From the NCBI RefSeq assembly GCF_000955905.1, contig NZ_CP011097.1, positions 445,957 to 509,956 on the forward strand: a stretch of 64,000 bases of DNA, read 5' to 3'. Shown here one piece after another: positions 32,414 to 41,377 of the stretch. Position 1 is the first letter of the stretch. The number at the start of each line of letters is the position of its first letter. The notes under the pieces are model-generated. The model ran no database searches. It was not told where the DNA came from and saw only the letters and a program-made list of their open reading frames with translations. Position numbers and translations under genes: made by a program. Origin of the DNA: Candidatus Nitrosotenuis cloacae (GTDB taxonomy: Archaea; Thermoproteota; Nitrososphaeria; Nitrososphaerales; Nitrosopumilaceae).

Positions 32414-32442
32414 TTTGGAGATTCTACTAGAAATCATATAAA
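32414..32442 (+). promoter_or_regulatory. Promoter of 32467-33147 with shared element (site D)
   Basis: TTTGGAGATTCTACTAG (32414-32430) is followed after five bases by ATATAAA (32436-32442), about 28 bases before the ATG at 32467. It is the weakest match to the other three sites but has the same orientation and spacing toward its gene. Confidence 0.65.
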
Positions 32443-32466
32443 CAAAATCTCAAGTCAAAAACTAAA

Positions 32467-33147
32467 ATGAAGACCTTTGACACCAAACTGATAATTGCGG
32501 TAGTGGCTACTGCTGTAGCATTAGGTAGTTTTACTTACCATTATGCGATTGCTAGTCATGGTTTTGAAACAGGAGCAATAGGTGGAGGACTACCTACTGT
32601 TGCAAATGTGATGCTAGCTGGACAAGTAATGAGACCTGGTGATTATCTCGCAATTGCAGATTTTAGCCCAAACTATGTAAGCGGACATTTACTAGTCAGA
32701 ATACCATGTGATCCTACAACAAAGAAACCTTTGGTTACTCCGGTTGCTGGACACATTGATGAGCTTCTTGATAGAACATGGGTGGCTCCAGCACAGCTAA
32801 ACCTTGTTCCACATGCCAGTTCTGGTGGAATTCGAGGAGTCACAGGAACATGTGTATATCATTCACACATTCCCGCGCTAGATACTACTGGAGTAGGTAA
32901 TCCAGGTGCACCAAGAGTAACGGACATTGGCTTGTTAAATCAGGGACAGACTAATGTGGTGTTTAGAACCTCAAACTCTGCATCATTTACTTTACTCAGA
33001 GTTGTAGGTGACATAAATCCACCAAATCAATACGGCCCAACCGGTTCAATGCCTGCGCCGTATAATGCAGTGACCTTTCCTGAAGTAAATCTCTCAAACC
33101 CTCAGGCAAGTATCAGTATCGACACTGCTTCACACAGCGGCCACTAA
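32467..33147 (+). CDS. Exported protein with CxxHxH motif, unknown (possibly copper-binding)
   Basis: A 226-residue protein with signal peptide MKTFDTKLIIAVVATAVALG. The mature part is beta-rich with two Cys. The second is in GTCVYHSHIP; the YHSH form recalls metal-binding turns of multicopper oxidases and cupredoxins, though no full cupredoxin pattern is present. Repeated His residues (GHLLVRIPCD, GHIDE, VPHASS, HSGH end) support metal binding. The stop is two bases before the next gene, so the two share a message and the site-D promoter. Confidence 0.65.
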   Translation: MKTFDTKLIIAVVATAVALGSFTYHYAIASHGFETGAIGGGLPTVANVMLAGQVMRPGDYLAIADFSPNYVSGHLLVRIPCDPTTKKPLVTPVAGHIDELLDRTWVAPAQLNLVPHASSGGIRGVTGTCVYHSHIPALDTTGVGNPGAPRVTDIGLLNQGQTNVVFRTSNSASFTLLRVVGDINPPNQYGPTGSMPAPYNAVTFPEVNLSNPQASISIDTASHSGH

Positions 33148-33149
33148 AA

Positions 33150-35480
33150 ATGGCTCTTTTTTCATTTTTTTTGATTAGGTTACTTGAACAACAATTGCTA
33201 TGTGGTAATCAAGGTGCGAGATCCAACTCACCAAAAATTGATACTAGATTTCTAGAGTTGGGAGTTTTACTGTCTCTTGTCTGTTTATCTCCAGCACTAA
33301 ATGAGGCACATGGACTAACCACTGCCAAAAACTGTTCTGGCTGTGTCAATAACACAAATACACAAATTTTGACAATTTTTAATTTTCAAACAGAAGCTAA
33401 TCCGTTTCTTGGTGGCAATACTACATTTATCATAACTCCAAATCCGTATGCTCACGCAACCAACGCAACTGATTATCTGGATCTTACCACCTGGTTTAAT
33501 TTCGTAGTTTCAGACAATGATCAACTAGACTCCGATCCAATGCCGGGAATAATAGAACTAGTTGGGGTAAACAATGGTACGTATAGTGTGATGCAGATCA
33601 AGGGCACTGCTGGATTTGGAATGGCTGCGTATCCTGCAGCATCGGATGAAATTATGGGAACGACTGGATTCAGCTATATAACGCAGACTTTTGTCAACTT
33701 TACCACAACTACATCTGCTACTATTGAACCCCCATTAATCAGCGATACACTATATGACAAACTCAAAAACACTGGAGGCGCCAAAATAAACGGTGTTGCA
33801 ATATCTAGCAAAAATGACCTACCTCCAGCCAAGATTGTCGTAGCCTCTCAAAAACTAACGGCAACTCCGCCTGACCATGTTGTCTTTACTCAGACATTTT
33901 CAACTTCTGCTACCCCATCCACATTGATTAGCACATTGGGAATCCCTACATATTCGCCGCCAACTGACACTTCGTCTGGCACCAGCACTTCATTCATTCC
34001 ACCAGTGTATGTTGCTCCAGTTTCAAGTAATGGGGGAAATTTCATCCTTACACCTGTAATGGACACCATAGTACCAGGTTCCAATATTGTGATAAGAGCA
34101 GATAAGGTATCTCAAGGCGGTGATCATCCGATGCTAGAGTCAATTGAACTACCAATGAATACACAAGGTAGCAATGTTGGAATTAGTGTAAAAGTTGATG
34201 ATGCCATTCCTTCTGGTTCTCCTTCAGTACCTTCTGGATTTGCTAAAATATATTTGGATTTTCAAACAAGTGGTGATATTGATTTTTCTAATTCTGCCGT
34301 ATATGCAGAAAAACCAACCATTAGGTTCACATTAGAAAAAGTAGGATCTGATTGTCCAACAGGTGTGACTTTGTATCTTCAACAGGGAAGCAGTTGGAGT
34401 ACAGTTGGCTCTAATCTATCCGCAACTTCAACTGGTACACATACGTGTACATATTCAAAAACTGTTGATCACTTTTCATCATATTTGGTTGGAACCGGAA
34501 ATACAGATGCAGGACACGGTCACAGTGATTCCTCACATTCATCATCACATGATTCATCTCATACTGCATCTCATACAGGACACACTCATTCTACAACAGA
34601 CCATGAAATGGACCCAATGCCAGGTGATCACCCATACGAGCATGCAATCATGGAAATAACAAAGACACTCATGATATATGAAATCCAGTATTCACTGGAA
34701 ACCGGCTCTGCCCAAATCATAATTGGAACAACAGGCTCAGTAGGTGATATCGAGGTCCAGGCTCACACCAGAGCCGGCGGACTGGTCACTGCTAAACCAG
34801 TAAAAAATAACCCGTTTGAGCTGTTCAACAAGCAAAGCATTGGAGATCTGAACAAGTATGTCTTTGAGATTCCGCTAAATCCAAGCGAGACTTACTTTAG
34901 AATATCTGTGGATGACTCGCAATATACTCTGGCGCAAACTGTTGCAATAGATGGTATCAGAGGCAAAGTAATTCCATGGTATGTAGATGTATCTGGAGTA
35001 TCTGATCATTCGGACCATTCTACATCAGAGTCAACAACCAATTCAGCAGAATATGCAGTCAAGTTCGATGGTGGAATCAAGACCGTTTCGTATAATGATG
35101 TGCAGTTTCCGATCAAGTATGAAATGGCAGGCTCTATCTCTGGAATTACAGTAGATGAATCGTCCAAATCTGTGACATTTTTGCTTGGCGAGGTAGTGGG
35201 TGGATTGGCCACAATTCAGGTGCCAAGAGGTCTGGTTGATGCCACAGGGAATAATTTTGTAGTGTTTGTTACCGCATCGCCACAAGAGCAGATCGAGTAC
35301 GAGTTGGTATCATCCACATCCGATCATTATACATTGCAAATGAATCTGCCAGAAGGCGCATCATCTCTTACCATAGTTGGCACTGCAGTTGTTCCAGAGT
35401 TTGGATTGCTTGCGCCAATAATTCTGAGTCTTGCAATCATACCTATAGTTCTGGCAAGAAAAAGACTAAATCAATTATAA
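33150..35480 (+). CDS. Large PEFG-anchored surface protein with His-rich linker
   Basis: A 776-residue exported protein. A hydrophobic segment (LGVLLSLVCLSPALNEAHG, about 37-55) serves as signal. Several beta-domains follow. One near 300-450 resembles the PGF-pre-PGF type and ends in DHFSSYLVG. A His/Ser-rich linker (about residues 452-490) has many His. Further beta-domains lead to VVPEFGLLAPIILSLA and a basic tail at the C-terminus, the PEFG-CTERM signal that archaeosortase-type systems use to anchor proteins. The start at 33150 lies two bases after the previous stop. Confidence 0.75.
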   Translation: MALFSFFLIRLLEQQLLCGNQGARSNSPKIDTRFLELGVLLSLVCLSPALNEAHGLTTAKNCSGCVNNTNTQILTIFNFQTEANPFLGGNTTFIITPNPYAHATNATDYLDLTTWFNFVVSDNDQLDSDPMPGIIELVGVNNGTYSVMQIKGTAGFGMAAYPAASDEIMGTTGFSYITQTFVNFTTTTSATIEPPLISDTLYDKLKNTGGAKINGVAISSKNDLPPAKIVVASQKLTATPPDHVVFTQTFSTSATPSTLISTLGIPTYSPPTDTSSGTSTSFIPPVYVAPVSSNGGNFILTPVMDTIVPGSNIVIRADKVSQGGDHPMLESIELPMNTQGSNVGISVKVDDAIPSGSPSVPSGFAKIYLDFQTSGDIDFSNSAVYAEKPTIRFTLEKVGSDCPTGVTLYLQQGSSWSTVGSNLSATSTGTHTCTYSKTVDHFSSYLVGTGNTDAGHGHSDSSHSSSHDSSHTASHTGHTHSTTDHEMDPMPGDHPYEHAIMEITKTLMIYEIQYSLETGSAQIIIGTTGSVGDIEVQAHTRAGGLVTAKPVKNNPFELFNKQSIGDLNKYVFEIPLNPSETYFRISVDDSQYTLAQTVAIDGIRGKVIPWYVDVSGVSDHSDHSTSESTTNSAEYAVKFDGGIKTVSYNDVQFPIKYEMAGSISGITVDESSKSVTFLLGEVVGGLATIQVPRGLVDATGNNFVVFVTASPQEQIEYELVSSTSDHYTLQMNLPEGASSLTIVGTAVVPEFGLLAPIILSLAIIPIVLARKRLNQL

Positions 35481-35485
35481 AAAAA

Positions 35486-35544
35486 CGGTGAGAAATCACA
35501 CTTGTCGAATCAGGTCCCTTTGGTATTCATTTGGTTTCTCACCG
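35486..35544 (+). terminator. Long hairpin after the PEFG protein gene (terminator or RNA element)
   Basis: CGGTGAGAAATC (35486-35497) pairs with GGTTTCTCACCG (35533-35544), twelve pairs with one G-U, around a 35-base loop. Inside, GAAT (35507-35510) can pair with ATTC (35525-35528). It starts six bases after the stop of the surface protein gene. There is no following T-run, so it may stabilise the message end or control the next gene rather than terminate. Confidence 0.55.
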
Positions 35545-35592
35545 AGGTATTACACATCAAACCATACCAAAATAATTAAGAAAATTGGTACA

Positions 35593-35630
35593 TTTACCAA
35601 ATCTACTATTGTGGATTCTTCGTTTATTAG
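35593..35630 (+). promoter_or_regulatory. Promoter of 35653-37371 with weak copy of the shared element
   Basis: TTTATTAG (35623-35630) is centred about 27 bases before the ATG at 35653. Upstream, TTTACCAAATCTACTAT (35593-35609) matches 11 or 12 of the 17 positions of the shared element, but 13 rather than 5 bases separate it from the box. TTGGTA/TACCAA (35585-35600) also forms an inverted repeat here. Confidence 0.35.
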
Positions 35631-35652
35631 CCGGATCTGGCTCAACTCAGGC

Positions 35653-37371
35653 ATGAAACCACGAATAATTCTTCTCCTTACTGTGATTGCTCTGATTACA
35701 TTCTATACGCAGCCATCATTTGGACACGGCGTAGGCGGAGAAACCTTACCGCCAGTTCTAATTGATGGCAAAAATGCTACATTATCACTCAACATCAATC
35801 CTCCAATCTTTGATAGTACAACCGGAGAATATGAGATCTTGATTCGACTCTATGATGCCAATACACAAGAAGTAATCCCACATGTGACATATTTGGTAGA
35901 GTTATCCAAAGACGGCAAGCAATTACTGCGAGAAAGATTCCACGATGATTCGAGCAATCTATCCATCAAGGTAATTCCAAAAAATGGCCCAATCAAGATT
36001 CAGGGGAATAATTTTGGCGAGCTTGGATGGATGAAAAACACGGATCTATTCCCACTAAAAATTGAGGGGCCAATTTTTCTCTCAGGCGGCCTGTACAAGT
36101 TTCACATCGAGATTTTGACAGTTAATGCAGATTCCAATGTTCTAAAAAATCCAGTAAAATATGACGCATCAATTAGCCTTGCGCAAAAAACTATACACCA
36201 AGTGTCTTATGAGAAAAAAAACTATGACATTGGCGTGATGACATATTATGATGTGATACAGGACTTTGAATTTGATGAACCATCAAGAACCATAACATTT
36301 TCAATGCCATACGAATGGAGCCAAAAAAACATCGAGCAGACAAATGTAATACATCAAGAACTCCACATCCCAAAAACATTTCCAGAGCTATTAGTGACAA
36401 GATATGATGGACTGGTCAATGGCATTCCAATACTGGAACATGCAATCACAATAGATGATTACACCACAGACAGCAGAATCGTCCATGTGGTTTTGAACCA
36501 AAAAGAATTATTCTCAATGGTTGACTCTATCCAGGACAAATCAAAGATTGACTTTACCATAACACCAAGCAAGATGGAAAAATTCCCGCTAAACGCATTC
36601 ACTCACAATGCCATATTCCAAGTGGGCCTTTCCTGGGAGCCTACTCCAATTATGCCTGATCAGAACACCAGATTCTTTGTCGATATCACCAGGTATTTTG
36701 CGCCTAAAATCCAAGAGGACGCCAAGTTTGACCTTGTCATAAAACAGCGCGGATCAGAATTATACCGCAAATCCGTTACTGGCTTGATTGGTGCTCAGGA
36801 AAAGACCAACTATTATGATTATACTTTCTCAGAAAAAAACCTCGGACCAGTAATAATATCAATAGAAGGCATAAACGGAGAAAAACTATCTTCTGTTGAT
36901 TATGTGATTGTGGTGTCTCCAAAGGAAACCAAAAAGACATTTCCCATTAGAATCCCAAGTACAACGCAAGATCGCACCCAAGGAAATTATTTTGTTGATC
37001 TGACTTGGATTCCAGAAAACCTACAGCCCGGTGAGACCGAATTCATCTTTACCATATACGATAGGAATCTGCAACCCGTACCAAAAGCAGAATATGATTT
37101 CACAATATTGCAAAACGGGCAGGCACTCTACAAAAATTCCGGCATGGCCCAAGCAGGCGGAAGCTTTGAGGATGTAATATTTTTTGAGAGCAACAAGGGA
37201 CCGATCACACTACAAATAGAAAACATCAACCAGAGTGATGAGTCGATAGAGATTCCAATCATGGTGACACCTGAATTTCCATTAGGGCTATCTCTGGTGC
37301 TTGGTACACTATTTGCTATTGTGATCATACTATATCACAAAACCGGGCAAATTCTGCGTCATCCTTTTTAG
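35653..37371 (+). CDS. Exported multi-domain surface protein with PEF-type C-terminal anchor
   Basis: From the ATG at 35653 the protein has 572 residues and a clean signal peptide (KPRIILLLTVIALITFYTQP). The frame is open upstream to 35488, but that part would run through the hairpin and promoter. The mature chain has repeated beta-sandwich domains, including matching segments near the middle and end (LSWEPTPIMPDQNTRF and LTWIPENLQPGETEF). The C-terminus VTPEFPLGLSLVLGTLFAI is a PEF-CTERM-like anchor with a basic tail. It follows the PEFG protein and may share a surface complex with it. Confidence 0.7.
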   Translation: MKPRIILLLTVIALITFYTQPSFGHGVGGETLPPVLIDGKNATLSLNINPPIFDSTTGEYEILIRLYDANTQEVIPHVTYLVELSKDGKQLLRERFHDDSSNLSIKVIPKNGPIKIQGNNFGELGWMKNTDLFPLKIEGPIFLSGGLYKFHIEILTVNADSNVLKNPVKYDASISLAQKTIHQVSYEKKNYDIGVMTYYDVIQDFEFDEPSRTITFSMPYEWSQKNIEQTNVIHQELHIPKTFPELLVTRYDGLVNGIPILEHAITIDDYTTDSRIVHVVLNQKELFSMVDSIQDKSKIDFTITPSKMEKFPLNAFTHNAIFQVGLSWEPTPIMPDQNTRFFVDITRYFAPKIQEDAKFDLVIKQRGSELYRKSVTGLIGAQEKTNYYDYTFSEKNLGPVIISIEGINGEKLSSVDYVIVVSPKETKKTFPIRIPSTTQDRTQGNYFVDLTWIPENLQPGETEFIFTIYDRNLQPVPKAEYDFTILQNGQALYKNSGMAQAGGSFEDVIFFESNKGPITLQIENINQSDESIEIPIMVTPEFPLGLSLVLGTLFAIVIILYHKTGQILRHPF

Positions 37372-37394
37372 TCTGATCTGAAGGTGAGCATTAG

Positions 37395-37682
37395 ATGAAA
37401 TCTCTTGCAGTTTTGATGTCTGTTTTGTTATTGTGTGCAGGATCACTCGGTGTCGCATTTGCAAAGTCCTCAAAGCAAAACATGAGTCCAGAAGAAAAAG
37501 ACAAATTTATCAAAAATGCAAAAGCCTTGGCAGAGGATTCCAGAAAAAAGGCACTGGAAAAAACACTCAAGGACTCTAATGCAAAAAAAGATAATGCAAA
37601 AAAGCAGATTGCCTTGGAAGCAAAAGCACTAGAAGACGCAAAGAAAAAGCTAGTCCTCTACAAGACCAAATCCAAAAACTAG
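37395..37682 (+). CDS. Small exported Lys-rich helical protein
   Basis: A 95-residue protein with a signal peptide (SLAVLMSVLLLCAGSLGVAF) and a mature part that is one charged helix of Lys, Ala, Asp and Glu (DAKKKLVLYKTKSKN at the end). It lies 23 bases behind the surface protein and is probably cotranscribed. No family recognised. It ends two bases before the convergent helicase gene. Confidence 0.6.
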   Translation: MKSLAVLMSVLLLCAGSLGVAFAKSSKQNMSPEEKDKFIKNAKALAEDSRKKALEKTLKDSNAKKDNAKKQIALEAKALEDAKKKLVLYKTKSKN

Positions 37683-37684
37683 CC

Positions 37685-40195
37685 TCAAACCAATGGTTTG
37701 TCGCCCTCTGTGGGCTCGATTATCTCAGTTATCTCACCGTCATTGATTTTCTGCAAGATTTCTTGTGATGCCTTTTTGTGCAAAAACTCGTTATTGTTGC
37801 CACACCTATACGAAAATGTGCATCGCGGACAGCCGGCCTCATTATTGCACGGACATTCTTTTACTATGGATAGGCTGCGCTCTAATGCCTTTTCCAATCT
37901 GTCGTATAGTGCCTTGCTTGCACCATTACCACCTATTGCACCATCATAAATGAAGATCAAGCCCGACGTTCCAAGCGATATTCCGCCCAAGTCCTGCGAT
38001 ACGCCGCCAGTTACCATGTTGCTGCCCTCTATGATGATATGTTCTGTTGCATGATATCCACTTGCCTCGGTGTATTCGGGATTATCAGATGACTCCATTT
38101 GTTTAGTGGGCTTTGGCGCATGAATCACAATTCCCTTTGTAACAAAATCATATTCAAGCGGCTTTTCCAGCAATACTTTTTGGCCTTGGTTCACCTCTTG
38201 GCCTAGCTCGATATTGACATAGCCATAGACCTGCTTTTGTATGTGCAGTTTGCAAAAATACACCTCAATCCCGAATGCCTGTCTTTTTTCGTATACTGTT
38301 TCGATTGTAGGCCACTCCTCTGTGAGTGCCTTGGTATAGTATGGATAGTCGCGTGGAATGGACACAAGCTTGGCGTACTGTTTTTTTGGATAATCAAACT
38401 CTTTTACCTTGTATCTGGTCCCAGCAAGAAAATAGATTGCAGATTCATGCAGTTCCTCTAGTGCCATTGGCAAGACTCGCTCACCAATTTTCTTATCATT
38501 ATAGAAAATATCGATGGATTTTCCAATACCCCTGATAGAATATTCTTCGAGTGTCTCTTTTATGGAATCATAGTTTGGCACATAGCGGTTTTCTTGCAGT
38601 ATCAGTCTTCCAGAATCGACGTGTCTTTGAATTACCTCAGAATGCTCTGATAATTCGTGCCTAGCAATTGGCTTGTCACACGCCATTGCAAGCACATGAA
38701 ATTCCTCCACAAAGGGGTTTTTTGGATCAATGTAGGTTTTCTCTATATCTTCAAAATAGTTGTCTGGGTGATTCTTGTAGTATTGTGATATGGGATCATT
38801 ACCCAGTGCCAAAAAAGCAAATCCTTTTTGGCCCTTTCTGGCTGCGCGCCCAATTCTTTGCATCAGTCTATTTACTGGAATTGTAGATGAAATGACACCA
38901 TCCACATTTCCGACATCAATTCCAAGCTCCAAAGTCGGCGTGCAAGATATTGCCATTATTTTGTCATCCTTGAAGGACTTTTCCACAAAGTTTCTATAAT
39001 TTGCCATGAGGCCTGCGCGATGGACGCGAATGTCTATTTTTTTCTTTTTTGCCTGCATTGCGACAAGCTCTGAATTTAGGTGCGAGTTGCTAAACACCAT
39101 GGTCTTATGTTTTTGTACGACTAGTCTTTCCAGCAGATCTATTGTCAGTGCCCTTTGCGTTCGCAATGATGGGAATATTATGACAAAGTCTGTCTCGCCT
39201 TTTTTGCCAGAACCATTAATCAACTGCATCTTTTCCCCAAAGAGCTGCTCGCAAAACTCTTGTGCATTATCCAGTGTGGCAGACGATGCGACAAACTGGA
39301 TTTTTTTGCACATTCGCTTTAGTCGTTTTATGATATAGTGTACATTAGAGCCAAAAATTCCGGAATAAACATGGGCCTCATCCGCTATGAGAAATTCAAT
39401 GTTGGATAACATGGATGCAAACTTGGTCCTATACATCAGATGATAATGAATGACATCAAAGTTTGTCACAATGATATCTGGTGGGTTGTCCAGGATCTCT
39501 AGTCTTTCCTTTTGCTTTGTATCACCATCAAACACATCTGCTGTTATGCCTGCATTTTTTGCAAGCTCTGAAATCTTTGGCAGCTGGTCTCGCGCCAGCG
39601 CCTTTGTGGGATAGACAAAAACGGCAGAAATTACGCCTGTTTTTCCCATCCTTGCTATCTTTGTTATGACTGGTATGGCAAAGGCCTCAGTTTTGCCAGA
39701 TGCCGTGGGTGCTGTAATGACTACGTTTTGTCCAGATATTATCTCAGAAATGGCATCCTCTTGGAACTTGTAGAATTGTTTGATGTTTTTTTGGTGCAGA
39801 TATTGTACTGTGCTGTCATCAAGGCCCATCTCGTCTACTAGCATTCCAAATGTGGGATCTGGCTCTTTAATGGTCTTGTAATATGAGATGTAGTCTTTTT
39901 TTGAATACAAAACGTCCTTTGTTATCTGCTCTGGCGTGTTTCCATGAACCATCTTTTCTATTTCGGACTTGTCTCGAACTATTCCTGCTTCCTTTAGTTC
40001 TACGTTCATCTCTTTTTTGTTGGGCGTCTGTCCTTGGTCGTATCGCGCCAAAAACTCCAAGTAAACCTCGTCAATGTTTTTTGTATATTCTACCAAGTCC
40101 TGCAGGCCGCAATCGGAGCATGTAATCATGAATTTTTTGTTAAATGTTTTTTGAATCTGAATCCCAGAATCACACTTGGGGCAAGAATACCTCAA
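37685..40195 (-). CDS. DEAD/DEAH helicase of the MrfA/Hrq1 type with DUF1998
   Basis: An 836-residue SF2 helicase. The N-terminus is a zinc ribbon (CPKCDSG then CSDCGL). The helicase core has Walker A APTASGKTEAFA, the DEAH box FLIADEAHVYSG, SSATL, and QRIGRAARKGQKG as motif VI. The C-terminal DUF1998-type domain ends with a four-Cys site (CPCNNEAGC, CTFSYRC) that in MrfA binds zinc. Relatives act in DNA repair of crosslinks or alkylation. It is monocistronic and convergent with the small exported gene. Confidence 0.88.
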   Translation of the reverse strand: MRYSCPKCDSGIQIQKTFNKKFMITCSDCGLQDLVEYTKNIDEVYLEFLARYDQGQTPNKKEMNVELKEAGIVRDKSEIEKMVHGNTPEQITKDVLYSKKDYISYYKTIKEPDPTFGMLVDEMGLDDSTVQYLHQKNIKQFYKFQEDAISEIISGQNVVITAPTASGKTEAFAIPVITKIARMGKTGVISAVFVYPTKALARDQLPKISELAKNAGITADVFDGDTKQKERLEILDNPPDIIVTNFDVIHYHLMYRTKFASMLSNIEFLIADEAHVYSGIFGSNVHYIIKRLKRMCKKIQFVASSATLDNAQEFCEQLFGEKMQLINGSGKKGETDFVIIFPSLRTQRALTIDLLERLVVQKHKTMVFSNSHLNSELVAMQAKKKKIDIRVHRAGLMANYRNFVEKSFKDDKIMAISCTPTLELGIDVGNVDGVISSTIPVNRLMQRIGRAARKGQKGFAFLALGNDPISQYYKNHPDNYFEDIEKTYIDPKNPFVEEFHVLAMACDKPIARHELSEHSEVIQRHVDSGRLILQENRYVPNYDSIKETLEEYSIRGIGKSIDIFYNDKKIGERVLPMALEELHESAIYFLAGTRYKVKEFDYPKKQYAKLVSIPRDYPYYTKALTEEWPTIETVYEKRQAFGIEVYFCKLHIQKQVYGYVNIELGQEVNQGQKVLLEKPLEYDFVTKGIVIHAPKPTKQMESSDNPEYTEASGYHATEHIIIEGSNMVTGGVSQDLGGISLGTSGLIFIYDGAIGGNGASKALYDRLEKALERSLSIVKECPCNNEAGCPRCTFSYRCGNNNEFLHKKASQEILQKINDGEITEIIEPTEGDKPLV

Positions 40196-40357
40196 CTCAC
40201 ACCCCGTTAGGTGCAGTATGGATTTATGGTTTGGTTATGGTATGGTATCCCTAAACCACTGCTGATCGCCACATTCCATTGGTCAACCTAAACTCAGTAA
40301 CCATGACAATATCATACACTTGACAAAGTTATCTATCTGGTGTGGCTCTACGATATC

Positions 40358-40564
40358 ATGGGAAGTAGTGCTGGAAGCTATGCCAGAGGCGTAGCGTCAA
40401 TCCACAGAAAATACCAATCTGCCCTAAAACGCGCCAAGTCCAGACAGCAAGTTCTTAATGCTTATTGGAAGCACAAGAAAGAGTCTGAACGATTACTGGC
40501 ATCACATCTCCGAGATGAGATGGGTGAGGTAAAGCGCATCAAGGGCAAAATGGAATACAGATAG
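40358..40564 (+). CDS. Small basic protein, 68 residues
   Basis: From the ATG at 40358 (AGTTATCTAT about 28 bases upstream) the protein reads MGSSAGSYARGVASIHRKY, then one long basic helix (RAKSRQQVLNAYWKHKKES). No Cys, no signal. Possibly an RNA- or DNA-binding or ribosome-associated protein; family not recognised. The 162 bases before it, back to the helicase start, hold nothing else I can support except short TGGTTATGG-like repeats near 40225. Confidence 0.5.
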   Translation: MGSSAGSYARGVASIHRKYQSALKRAKSRQQVLNAYWKHKKESERLLASHLRDEMGEVKRIKGKMEYR

Positions 40565-40604
40565 ATACAATTGGAATTGGGCCAAAACCCAAATTCCGCA
40601 CTTT

Positions 40605-41375
40605 TTATGCCTTGAGACGATACAGGTTCTGCTCTAATCTCTTCTTTGCAAAGTCGTGGTATTTTTTGACAATCTCAAATCCCAAGTAATTTCGGTTTAT
40701 CTGCTTTGATACTACGGCTACCTGACCGGACCCCAAGAAAGGATCACACACCAAATCTCCCTCCTTGCTGGAATATTGCAAGATTTTTTTTATCACTTCT
40801 GCTGGGAGTTTGGTTGGGGTTTTTTGGTCTCCAGTCCAGTATTCTCGCTTGATGTCCCAGACATCTTCCTTGTCCTTATAGTGCAAGCTGCGCCCTTCGG
40901 ATGTTTTTTGGTTTTTACCAAATCTCACAAACGGATAGAACTTGCGCTTTTTTGGATTTTTACATACATACACACAGTGATAGTGAGATGTGACAAACTT
41001 TGTCTTGGTAACCACGCCGAACTGGTACTTCCATATGATGTGATTAATGGTCACAAATCCAACATCATCCAGTGCACTGAGAATATCCTTGAGATTATTC
41101 CATCCAGAAAAAACATACATGCTTCCAGACTCTTTTAGGATTCGAAACGCCTGCTCCATCCATTTTACTGAAAAATCGTAATAGTCTTTTTGCTTGATTT
41201 CATTATATCCCTGCATTACGCGCGACGCAGTACGGTTGTAATTTTGCTTTGTTGCCTTGAAATCGATTGCAAACGGCGGATCAGTAACAATTAGGTCAAT
41301 TTTGCTTTGTGGCAACAGCTTCATGCCATCAATGCAATTTACATTATAGATCTGGTTTTGCGCAATCTTGTTCAA
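40605..41375 (-). CDS. Orphan DNA methyltransferase, beta class (N6-adenine or N4-cytosine)
   Basis: A 256-residue amino-methyltransferase. The catalytic motif IV IVTDPPFAID precedes the SAM motif I VCDPFLGSGQVAV, the beta-class order. NCIDGMKLLPQ is the usual start. DPPF points to N6-adenine or N4-cytosine methylation. There is no restriction enzyme or specificity subunit nearby, so it may act in regulation or as a relic of a restriction system. It lies two bases from the tatA-like gene on the same strand. Confidence 0.87.
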   Translation of the reverse strand: MNKIAQNQIYNVNCIDGMKLLPQSKIDLIVTDPPFAIDFKATKQNYNRTASRVMQGYNEIKQKDYYDFSVKWMEQAFRILKESGSMYVFSGWNNLKDILSALDDVGFVTINHIIWKYQFGVVTKTKFVTSHYHCVYVCKNPKKRKFYPFVRFGKNQKTSEGRSLHYKDKEDVWDIKREYWTGDQKTPTKLPAEVIKKILQYSSKEGDLVCDPFLGSGQVAVVSKQINRNYLGFEIVKKYHDFAKKRLEQNLYRLKA

Positions 41376-41377
41376 GA

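Noticed and set aside
35488-35652. Longer start for the PEF-anchored protein
   Set aside because: It would run through the hairpin and promoter and place the signal peptide 55 residues inside the chain. ATG 35653 has a signal peptide at once and a TATA box at the right distance.
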